Below are positions 1 to 7,144 of a stretch of DNA of 11,367 nucleotides, piece after piece. The stretch is from Aureococcus anophagefferens (Eukaryota; Sar; Pelagophyceae; Pelagomonadales; Pelagomonadaceae). The position numbers and the translations under genes were made by a program. The stretch's first letter is position 1. Each line of letters opens with the position of its first letter. The stretch is from NCBI RefSeq assembly GCF_000186865.1, contig NW_008705589.1, forward strand, positions 81,094 through 92,460. The letters run 5' to 3'. The notes beneath the pieces are model-generated. The model was not told the DNA's origin. It did not search any database and was given only the letters and a program-made list of their open reading frames with translations.

Positions 1-438
1 TGGGCCGTCGTGGCGCTCGGGCCGCCCTAGGCGCGCCGNGTTTGTGTGCTCCGGCGCCCCACGCGTGTCCGTCGGGCCCGGGGGAGCTGGGGGGTTGCCC
101 ACGTCGCAAAGGGCCCGTAGTACGGCGCGATTCCCGGCAGCCCGCGCCGGTACCGCGCGTTTCGAGGCCCGTTCGGGGGCGTGTTTCGGCGTACGGCGTC
201 CTGTTGCTTGCTGCGCTCGCATACGCGTGCCCGGCGGATCCGGCTAGTCCGGGAGGTCCCTTTCGTCGGGTTTTTCGGAGCGTGCGTGGGCCTACGCGCC
301 TGCGAGCAGTCTAGGTAAAGCGGGCACATGGCTGATGCCTAGAAGACCCGAAGGCGTCGATTGGTCGAAATCGTAACCCACAACCTGCAGCTGGAATCTG
401 GTCCTCCGCCGGCCTCGTTTTATTCTGTGTAGAGCGTC
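1..438. other. GC-rich leader without a supported gene
   Basis: The first 300 bases are very GC-rich and clearly different in composition from the hydrolase gene that follows. They contain one ambiguous base (position 39). Open frames exist on both strands, but their translations are arginine, proline and alanine rich with no recognisable domain, as expected of chance frames in GC-rich DNA. The last 100 bases, with balanced composition, should hold the promoter and 5' UTR of the hydrolase gene. I see no clear TATA box or other defined site. The GC-rich part could be a promoter island, part of an unseen neighbouring gene or a repeat; none of these can be shown from the sequence. Confidence 0.4.
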
Positions 439-2028
439 ATGTCGGACGCAAAACCGGTGTCTTTTGTTCAGCAGGTAAAACAAGCATACGAGCAAGTGGT
501 TGCAGCAATTATTCGACCACCAAGAACACAATACGCCCCGCATCAACTTGGGCCTAAACTATTCGAGTTCTTGGGCCGGCCATTCGAGCGCGAGGACTTT
601 TATGTGTATAATTTTCATGGACATGCCCTCGCTTGCTCCCGCTGGCGAGCCGTGGAGCCTCTAGCACGCATGTTGCCGACGCTTATTTTTATGCACGGTA
701 ATGCGTCTATCGCAGAGTTGTACACAGTTGATGGCGAGCATTAAATCGAATTTTTAGATCTGCTCGCGTCGAGGCTCTTCCGCAACTTTCAGTATGTCTT
801 TCCCTTGGAATTGCAGTCGTTTCTTTTGACTTTTCTGGTTCTGGACTCTCAGATGGTCTTGTGCTGGCCTGTGACAATCTCATAATTGATTTTTCATTAG
901 GTGACTATGTCACGCTGGGAGCATTGGAGCGTCTTGACATTCACACTGTCGTCCAATATCTTCGGGATGAAGGTTGATCTCCTTCCCACTATTCCGCGAT
1001 GAAGGTTGATCTCCTTCCCACAGGTGCAACGTCAACGATCGCATTTTGGGGCCGTAGCATGGGTTAGAAAGCGTTGCCTTAGCTAGCGAATTATTCGTGT
1101 TTCCGCATTTTAGGTGCGGTAACTGCGCTTTTATATGCCGATGAGGACAATATGCTTGACGCAATGGTGCTAGACTCTCCATTCGCATCGCTGCGAATGT
1201 GCGTGCATCATTTCCTCAAAAAGAACCAATCTTGATACCGCGGCTATCATCCAGGCTCGCAGAGGAGCTTGTTCAACGAGCGACAGCCAATTCCTCCATT
1301 AGAATTCCAAACTTTGCTGTCGCTGGTGTCTTGCGACTAGTAAGATCAACTATTTTGAATCGAGCTCACGTTGACATAAATGATATTGTCTATATTCTGT
1401 GTCCTGGGTCATTTTACCTGTAGACCCTAGGCATCTTCCTCTTAGGCGCCAATCGACCATGTCGCAAAGATGTATGTACCAGCACTTTTCTGTGTAGTTC
1501 GTGCCGATTCTTTTATTTCAAATTGGCACTCTGATCTGCTTCACGCAAACTATGCGGGTGTGTCACTGCTTCGTAACTTTTTTAAACGATGTTCTCCAAT
1601 ATCAGGTGACAAATTCATCCTCGCAGTGGATGGTGATCACAATGAAATGCGACCGCCTTCGATGCATGTCTGATCCCGTGCTTAAATTTATTCTATCTGC
1701 TGCGCCAGGAGCCTGACTCAAGCTAGGTTTTTGTACGTCGGTTTCTTCAGCGATACATGCAGGTCCCAGCAGCTTGGGCCCTTGAAAGCAGGGAAACTAT
1801 ATTTTCAACCCTGATGCCGTGGCATCCAGCCCATGGGCGAGCCCTTCAAGACGGCCCTCATTGCCTGTCTTGATCAGTGTGGCTTGAGCTCTAAACAATT
1901 AACTATCTCAGGCAATCTGACTTCCCTCGCTGAATTCTAGGTGCTCTCTGGGTGAACCCATGGCTGCAACCGAAATTGGTGGTGAACAAGCCGTTGGCAT
2001 GAGCAAGGACCTTGTTAACGAAGTTTGA
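439..2028 (+). CDS. alpha/beta hydrolase (serine hydrolase fold), about 10 exons
   Basis: Predicted serine hydrolase of the alpha/beta fold, in the eukaryotic group with HGN, DFSGSGLS and WGRSMG motifs. The natural substrate is unknown. Exons by frame and GT-AG rule: 439-704, 758-855, 901-972, 1024-1062, 1114-1198, 1255-1387, 1446-1557, 1606-1667, 1727-1866, 1941-2028, giving about 364 residues. Visible in order: an N-terminal IIRPPR segment; HGNAS (oxyanion region, end of exon 1); FDFSGSGLSDG (exon 2); YVTLGALERLD (exon 3); the nucleophile elbow GRSMG with catalytic Ser (exon 4); LDSPFASLR (exon 5); AEELVQRA (exon 6); a probable catalytic Asp in RADSFIS (exon 7); and the catalytic His in GDHN (exon 8). 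All nine junctions restore phase and family spacing; for example intron 1 gives HGNASARVEAL without extra residues. No signal peptide or membrane segment is seen, so the protein is probably cytosolic or membrane-associated. The tail after the His is least certain: a further intron 2023-2080 would extend the protein to a stop at 2129-2131. Confidence 0.88.
966..1021 (+). repeat. tandem duplication across an exon/intron boundary (hydrolase intron 3)
   Basis: A 24-bp segment beginning gatgaaggttgatc occurs at 966-989 and again, identical, at 998-1021 (period 32). The first copy spans the end of exon 3 (GATGAAG) and the start of intron 3 (GTTGATC). The second copy lies entirely inside intron 3 (973-1023) and ends two bases before the acceptor AG. 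Splicing from the first GT to the AG at 1023 keeps the frame (RDEG-ATSTIAFWG). Using the AG inside copy 2 as acceptor would put a TGA in frame directly after the junction. Confidence 0.85.
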
Positions 2029-2984
2029 AGACCGCGCCGCAAATTGCCTGCCCAAAATAGAGTACTTAAGTTACTGTTAGGTTGAAGGGCGCGTGTCCGC
2101 GCTTCTTGACGTGGTTGCACCTCCCCCCTAGACATCACGCGGTAAGCATGGGTGAGTGCTGCTCACCATGGGTTGCGTCGATATGTTGCGCACCTACTGT
2201 GTTTACAAAACTGAGACTTTCTGTCGACCGCTATGCCAGAGAAGTTGAATTCTATTTCGTGAGGTTGCGATATTGGCAGAGTTTCGACAACTACACGCTC
2301 CACTTCGACTCAGCGTGTATAGCCAATATCTGCCACTGTTAGTACATGCTGCTTGACTGTTGTTGTTTTAGAGTGATCGGCCTCGTCTTCACAGACAAGG
2401 ACCCTGCAGCCTGATATGCACAAACTATCGATTCTGAGTCATTTCCCCCCTGGGAGGTGGTCTTTCGTATCTCAGAGGGGCAGACTGCTTTTCAGCCGAA
2501 ACTAATCTGGCTAGCTGGGATGATTTTGGCCAAAGAAGACGACAAAAGGCAGCAAGCATCGCTGGCACAACGCAGGATCACGTTCAGGGAGGCAGGGCGC
2601 CAGCCAGTGTAAACAGAAACAGTGTTCGTGTGCTGTCAGTTGTGCCAGCACAGCAGCGACCTCCCCGGAGTGTGCCAATACAGTCGAGTCCAGCTTCTGT
2701 TGGCACATTCCGGTGTGCCGGCACTGCGCGCCGGCCCCTTCTGCGCAGCCCGCAGAAGCGCCTTTCCCTGCTGTGCGAGCGTTTCAAGTGAAAAACAGTA
2801 GTGTATCCGGACAGGAGGGCCCCGCTGGCAGGGGATCTCGGTTTGCGACGAACGCGTGATATACGACGCGTTCTTTGGGGCCCGCCCGCGGCCCCGGCGC
2901 CTGAGTAAAGCCAAGCAGGCTAAAGGCAGTCTAAGTAGCGTAGAAAGTAGCGAGTCTAGGTGGGTGCTAGAAGCGGGTGCTAGA
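2029..2984. other. intergenic stretch, no supported gene
   Basis: This holds the 3' flank of the hydrolase gene, possibly including its final exon (2081-2131) if an extra intron is used. It also holds a compound inverted repeat near 2269-2330. Open frames on both strands near 2082-2342 and 2511-2914 give translations without recognisable domains, and no splice-consistent extension of them stands out. The stretch 2590-2850 is somewhat GC-rich with scattered short repeats around gtgcca and ggcac. I see no RNA gene. Confidence 0.4.
2269..2330. repeat. compound inverted repeat (nested stem-loop)
   Basis: GATATTGGC at 2269-2277 pairs with GCCAATATC at 2322-2330. Inside this, TACACGCT (2292-2299) pairs with AGCGTGTA (2312-2319) around a 12-base loop. 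The two stems are almost continuous on the 3' side (two bases apart) and separated by 14 bases on the 5' side, so the transcript of either strand could fold into one long hairpin with an asymmetric bulge. The function is unknown; it could be a small mobile-element remnant, an RNA structure or chance. Confidence 0.55.
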
Positions 2985-3095
2985 ATGGATGCAGCATCAT
3001 TTAATCAGCCGCTAAATTGGAATGTTTCTAATGTTACAGATACGAGATATATGTTTGAATATGCAGAATCATTTAATCAGTCGCTAGCTTGGTAG
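2985..3095 (+). pseudogene. DUF285 (BspA-like) repeat protein fragment
   Basis: About one and a half copies of the DUF285 repeat are readable in one frame: an ASFNQPLNWNVSNVTD stretch, then YMFEYAESFNQSLAW, followed at once by TAG. The family pattern is MF..A.SFNQPL..W.VSNVTDM, usually in many tandem copies on surface or secreted proteins of bacteria such as mycoplasmas and of some algae and their viruses. Nothing upstream in the frame (from 2856) looks like the family, and no signal peptide is present. The piece is therefore a short relic or isolated exon, not a full gene. Its AT-rich codons (TTT AAT, TCT AAT GTT ACA) contrast sharply with the GC-rich flanks. A short direct repeat (gggtgctagaa at 2962-2972 and 2975-2985) sits at its left edge. 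The family call is strong; the origin is open. Confidence 0.75.
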
Positions 3096-3776
3096 CTTGA
3101 GGGGCAATTTACTAGGGCGAGGCAGTGGGGGAAATTAAAATCGCAAAATCGTAAGGGTTTTGGGGTATTTCGGCTTCGCGGAACTTGAAAAAGGGATCTA
3201 TCTGAATTGAGTAGCCTCGTGAATCCCCATCATCCCCGTAATTTACATTACCCTGTTCCCTCACTATCGCGACGTCACACTATGGAGATGACACTGCACT
3301 TCCCCGTAACGTTGACATCAACGTTCCTTAGTACCCTAGTTTGGGGTATTTCTCCCTACGAGCGTCAACAATCGAGCAAATCTACTTCAAGTTACGACCT
3401 GTGTCAGGCCCATCTCTCTACCCAAACAGTGGTGGTGGCGGTGGCGGCGGGGGGGGGGCTGGCCCTCGGTTCATTAGGTGGTGTTCGAAGTACAGCACCA
3501 CTCCTATCATACTCGGACGATGTAGTACCCAAATTGGGCCTCCTTCCAGGTAACTCGAAGTAGGGTGGCTGCACTGAACCTTGCGAAAGCAGGAAACTTC
3601 TCGTGGTAGGCTCCTCTTCAGCCTTAGCAAGACGAACTCCTTTCCCAATATGGCTCTGAGCCCCACGCATGCGAATAAATCTGCGGGCGCTCCTGGGTGG
3701 CCCGCAGGAGTCGTCGCCCCCGGGCCCCGAAAACCGCCTACTCCGTGCGGGCCCCGTGTGCCACCAGCCCGACTTG
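3096..3776. other. intergenic stretch with G-rich tract and small inverted repeats
   Basis: This is the spacer between the DUF285 relic and the 3' end of the glycosyltransferase gene. It holds an 8-bp-arm near-palindrome (AACGTTGA ca TCAACGTT, 3308-3325) and a G-rich low-complexity tract at 3431-3458. A GC-rich inverted repeat also lies near 3682-3706 (CTGCGGGC against GCCCGCAG). The open frames here, on both strands, translate to glycine-, proline- or arginine-rich sequence driven by the G tract. I find no domain and do not call a gene. Confidence 0.4.
3431..3458 (+). repeat. G-rich low-complexity tract
   Basis: The plus strand runs GGTGGTGGC, then GGTGGCGGC, then ten consecutive G (3449-3458). 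It contains four or more short G runs, so it could in principle form a G-quadruplex. It is also the kind of homopolymer where sequencing errors and slippage occur. Confidence 0.8.
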
Positions 3777-5972
3777 TTAGTTGCGATCCTGGGCTCCTTT
3801 GTGTTGTGCTGCGACGCACTGTGCTTTGAACAACCTAGCAGCAGCATCATATATCATCGTATCATGGACCAGAAGACGGTGGATGGAGCTCATCGTGCTT
3901 TGATTGATGGCCTTGAGAGACAGGCGGCCTCTGGTATTGTGTGCCACGACAGAGAGGAGGGAATCTTCAGCCAATTTGCGGGCTTCAGGTCGCAGTTTGA
4001 GTGCTAGATTTAGGAGCTTTTGGGAGGTGTCTAAGGTGTCCGCAAGTAGGACCAGAAAAGCTTCTGTTTCCAATCTGGAGATCGCATCTGCAATTTCTGC
4101 AACATTGCCTGGACCATATCGATCAACACGCGCGCCTCTGGGGTTGTTGAGAAAAGCCAGATCACGAGCAGCCAGGGGCAAAAGGCCATCAAGGAGAGTG
4201 GTACCTTCGCGCATGACTTCGTTCGTGTGGTGATGTAGCGACCTTGTATTTTGGTCACAACCAGTGTCAAATCTCTGGAAGAAGTCCTTTGATTCGATAA
4301 TACTTTTGTCAGCAGCAACTTGGACGAGGGGGTCCACGAGCACGAGCACGATAGCGCAGGGCATCAGCGCCGTGGCGCATGCGTCTTTGGCCATGGAACC
4401 CACAAGCTCGGTCTGGTTCCTCCAGTTGCCTCCTCGCCAGTCCACCGCATCCTGCACGGAGCGAGGCGATCGGGGGAGTCTTGGAGAAACATCAAGGTGA
4501 AATATAGCAACAACGGCGCTTGGTTGCGGGAGTGAAATTTTCGCAGTATCATCGGCATCATCAATCTTTGATCTTATCGTGGCTCTAGACCCCCGTGTTG
4601 GCGCGGTTGATACTTTCTCAAGACCAAAGCCAAATATTTTGTGTCGTTTTGAATCGTCATCGAGCAGTACCAGAGCATTATGTTGGAAGCTGCTAGGCGA
4701 CCGCACGTGCCTCGGTACTGCGTGGGAATGAAGAACGGCACATCCGACTCCACCCTTGATGTCCTTTGCAGAACTCAATGATGCACCTCTTAATTGGATC
4801 GTTCCAACGGCATCCAGGATCGAAGCTCTTGCGAGCGCTTCCCAATGGGCAGCGTCGAAACCACCGCACCGCATAGGCAATGCCGCATTTACGTTCTTGA
4901 CGTGGCCTCGGCAGTTGATATCTTGGCTGAGTGGAGTCCATGACGCATTCTCGAGGTGGATCGCAGCTCGGAGTGGCGGTTGGTCCATCGGATTTTGAAT
5001 AGATCCGAGAGCAAGAGACTCGTGCCAGTAGATCTCGTTCCACCGCTTCAACACGCGTCTCGCGCCATCGCAGGTTGAAATAGCCACCACACCAGTGTTG
5101 GGCTCGGGTGGCGCATCACCCTTCCTGATTCCATACATACGCTGGAGTATCATACCATGATGCTCTGAAGGTGCTGGGGCGAATGCAAACCACGGTCCTG
5201 ATGGCACGACTACCTCGAATACAGAACGCAGTGAGTCACAAACGAGTGTATCGGCATCCAAGAAAATCGTGGCAACTTTGAAGACTTCGAGAGCAAGCAG
5301 TAAAGCCGCCATTTTCGCGCTCCGGAGCTGACGTACTGCTGCCCATGCAAGAGGCTTCGTAACTTTGCGTTCTTTCTCAGTCTTGCGATTGGACGCAGTT
5401 GTTGAAGCAATGCCAGAGCCTGAGGGCGATGTCTTCTTAGCAATTGTGAATGCCTCAAACTCTGGCAAAGCCGTGAAATTGATACCGAAACCATCTAAAG
5501 ACGCTACGTAGTCCCACCAGAACGCCCTGCCAAATGACTCCGCATGTGGTGCCAAAGACGCCAGTCCACTCCCGGAGGTCACCAGGAACGTGCCAATGCT
5601 CAAGCCTAGAGTGCTTCGCACACTTGCAACTGAAACGGATGCCTTTTGAAGAGCGCTAGGTCCAATTGCTGCATACACAACACCGTAGTCAAATTCAATA
5701 TTCTTCCTGCGGAGAAGGCGATGGGGCCCAAATGGGAATGCATTCAGTACCCGTTCCAAAAATATTCCAGCGATTTGAGCAGCCGCGAGCGCCTCCGTGC
5801 TCCCAGGCGATGCATGCCCGTTGAATCCGACGCATCCGACAGCTAGGAAGCATCCGACAGCTAGCAAGCCTAGTTTTAGAACCGGTCCCATTTGAAAGCC
5901 TCCTAGAGCACCCTTCTCGCGGCCAGTCTGTTCCCGCCTCCGCCATTTGCCTACGCGTGTCTCATTACCCAT
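3777..5972 (-). CDS. type II membrane GT-A glycosyltransferase with sulfotransferase-like C-terminal half
   Basis: Single-exon gene of about 731 residues counted from the Met at 5972. An in-frame Met at 6062 would add 30 residues but lies inside a hairpin, and Met at 5891 directly before the membrane helix is another option. A basic N-terminal tail (GKWRRR) precedes one hydrophobic segment at about residues 31-50, as in Golgi type II enzymes. A nucleotide-diphospho-sugar transferase domain follows. It has a YGVVYAAIG beta-strand start (about 96), KMAALLLA then FLDADT (237-242; the DxD metal and nucleotide-sugar site), NTGV (292-295) and MDQPPLR (329-335), then INCRG and AVLHSH toward its end. 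These match the family order. The sugar and acceptor are unknown. Residues 485-720 have no GT motif. Their pattern (IVLVLVDP, then LVLLADTLDTSQKLLNL, then MIYDAAARLFKAQ) resembles the C-terminal part of Golgi sulfotransferases, but the PAPS-binding PKTGTT motif and the Arg of RDP are absent. Two tandem 18-bp units lie in the anchor. Confidence 0.82.
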   Translation of the reverse strand: MGNETRVGKWRRREQTGREKGALGGFQMGPVLKLGLLAVGCFLAVGCVGFNGHASPGSTEALAAAQIAGIFLERVLNAFPFGPHRLLRRKNIEFDYGVVYAAIGPSALQKASVSVASVRSTLGLSIGTFLVTSGSGLASLAPHAESFGRAFWWDYVASLDGFGINFTALPEFEAFTIAKKTSPSGSGIASTTASNRKTEKERKVTKPLAWAAVRQLRSAKMAALLLALEVFKVATIFLDADTLVCDSLRSVFEVVVPSGPWFAFAPAPSEHHGMILQRMYGIRKGDAPPEPNTGVVAISTCDGARRVLKRWNEIYWHESLALGSIQNPMDQPPLRAAIHLENASWTPLSQDINCRGHVKNVNAALPMRCGGFDAAHWEALARASILDAVGTIQLRGASLSSAKDIKGGVGCAVLHSHAVPRHVRSPSSFQHNALVLLDDDSKRHKIFGFGLEKVSTAPTRGSRATIRSKIDDADDTAKISLPQPSAVVAIFHLDVSPRLPRSPRSVQDAVDWRGGNWRNQTELVGSMAKDACATALMPCAIVLVLVDPLVQVAADKSIIESKDFFQRFDTGCDQNTRSLHHHTNEVMREGTTLLDGLLPLAARDLAFLNNPRGARVDRYGPGNVAEIADAISRLETEAFLVLLADTLDTSQKLLNLALKLRPEARKLAEDSLLSVVAHNTRGRLSLKAINQSTMSSIHRLLVHDTMIYDAAARLFKAQCVAAQHKGAQDRN
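5832..5867 (-). repeat. 18-bp tandem duplication inside the signal anchor
   Basis: Two adjacent 18-bp units (5832-5849 and 5850-5867) differ at one position. Read on the minus strand they encode LLAVGC then FLAVGC, so half of the hydrophobic anchor of the glycosyltransferase is a duplication. The unit length keeps the frame. Confidence 0.85.
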
Positions 5973-6054
5973 TTTAAAACAAGGATGGGGGGCGGAACCA
6001 TTTCGTAATACTAGAGCATAAACCAGCCTTTTAAAAAATCTATATTTCTGTACA

Positions 6055-6087
6055 TGTATCATTCCTTGTATATTAAGGAATGATACA
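6055..6087. repeat. perfect 13-bp inverted repeat (hairpin)
   Basis: TGTATCATTCCTT (6055-6067) is perfectly complementary to AAGGAATGATACA (6075-6087) across a 7-base AT-rich loop. It lies immediately upstream of, and overlaps, the longest possible start of the glycosyltransferase frame. Possible roles are the core of a small transposon or LTR remnant, or a regulatory hairpin in the 5' leader. Confidence 0.85.
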
Positions 6088-6206
6088 AGATATAGAATGA
6101 TGTAGTTGGATTAGGACCTGGGTGTGCCTTCAACATGGGCTCCACCCAGCTCGGGGACTAGCCTAGTCTAGAACCCCCAGGAAAAGAATAGGGCCGGCTG
6201 GATAGG

Positions 6207-6260
6207 AGAAGACTTCCCTGGGGTGCCACTGGCAGTGCGCTCAGGCGCACAATAATAGAA
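6207..6260 (+). repeat. dispersed hairpin element, copy 1
   Basis: It contains GTGCGC-TCAG-GCGCAC (6235-6250), a 6-bp stem with a TCAG loop, followed by AATAATAGAA. The upstream part (agaagacttccctgggg) matches copy 2 except for an extra block of about 12 bases (gtgccactggca) just before the hairpin. Confidence 0.7.
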
Positions 6261-6939
6261 CTGATCCAAATGATCCTTAGCCACGCTTTGCGCCAGGAGC
6301 AAAAAGGGGGACCAGCACTGGTCCTTATACTCCGCCGCGCCCCCAAAGACTTTGCCCACGAGGCTGTCCTCCCCGTACCGAAAACCGGAGGCACCGTTTC
6401 GCTAGCGTACCGATGTTTAAGGATTGTAAGGCCCTTCAACTATAGAACTAAGTAGATATTACCTCTGATCTCCCCGGGTATTCTAGTAGCACTAGCGCGG
6501 ACTCTCAGCCTGGATAACACCAAGGCAGCCCTCGCTAGATGTGAGATAAGAAAGAGAGAAAAGATACGGCGACGCGTATCTGTAAGGTAAAGATATAATG
6601 AGATAAATAGGGCGGATACAAGCACTGCAATGCCAGTTTCAAACTAAGCTAAAGGTAGATATTGAAGGCGGAAACCCCGCCACAATGGCCCCCGAACTTG
6701 ATTCATACCGTCCTCGGTATAGCGGAGCTTCACGAACCAATTATTTAAATACCATCGGGCGCAATCCGTAATTGCAAAACCTTCGCCATCACCATACTCA
6801 ATAAGAGCATGACAGTCAATGCATTATCCAATTCACATAACGTCTTGACCCCTGCAATTGAGCGCGGGGGAAAACGCGAACGCGAAGCGAAAGAAAGGCG
6901 CCGGAATACTCCCTGACATATGCACCACTCCCCCCCCCA

Positions 6940-6982
6940 AAGAAGATTCTCCTGGGGTGCGCTCAGGCGCACACTAATAGAA
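6940..6982 (+). repeat. dispersed hairpin element, copy 2
   Basis: It has the same orientation as copy 1, about 720 bp downstream. The GTGCGC-TCAG-GCGCAC hairpin (6957-6972) and following ACTAATAGAA match copy 1 at 25 of 26 positions. The upstream flank reads agaagattctcctgggg. A run of nine C lies just upstream (6930-6938). Confidence 0.7.
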
Positions 6983-7144
6983 GAGGATGTCAGCGACAGA
7001 CGATACTCGTACTCGAGTCCGAGATATATCTTCTGTCTCTCTCCTCTGTATCCTAAATATCCTGGCTGATATATCCTGGCGGCTATATCACCTGCACATA
7101 TCAGCCGCGCATACAGCGCAAGCGTGAATTTCTGGTACATACAC

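Larger units (their letters stand above)
5973..7144. other. repeat-rich spacer between divergent genes
   Basis: This is the 1.2-kb divergent promoter space between the glycosyltransferase and PG-repeat genes. It contains a 13-bp-arm hairpin (6055-6087), two copies of a hairpin-bearing element (6207-6260 and 6940-6982) and a short direct repeat (atatcctggc at 7057-7066 and 7071-7080). Its composition alternates between AT-rich runs and GC-rich blocks. Minus-strand open frames at 6158-6439 and 6745-7173 share a short similar stretch (CAPERT) because of the repeated element. Neither has a recognisable domain, so they are read as repeat DNA and not as genes. Decayed mobile-element sequence is the best general explanation. 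Confidence 0.45.

Noticed and set aside
27..329. GC-rich open frames on both strands near the left edge, or an rDNA fragment
   Set aside because: The translations are arginine/proline/alanine rich without a domain, and I could not match any conserved rRNA core segment.
2521..2535. Partial likeness to the dinoflagellate spliced-leader end (ATTTTGGCCAAAG)
   Set aside because: The leader ends in TTTTGGCTCAAG; the match here breaks in the diagnostic last bases and no AG-acceptor context or gene follows. It is not evidence for lineage.
3404..3850. Minus-strand open frames of 133-148 codons with a proline run
   Set aside because: The length comes from the G-rich tract and GC-rich DNA. The frames overlap each other and the glycosyltransferase 3' end, and no domain or plausible splice extension is visible.
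4031..5494. Several 90-116 codon frames on both strands inside the glycosyltransferase
   Set aside because: They are shadow frames of the long minus-strand gene, which carries family motifs along its length.
6711..6735. Possible tRNA-Asp start (TCCTCGGTATAGCGG)
   Set aside because: It resembles the 5' part of eukaryotic tRNA-Asp, but the anticodon arm, the TTC loop (GGTTCGA) and a closing acceptor stem are missing downstream. A short ATACCG/CGGTAT hairpin explains part of it.
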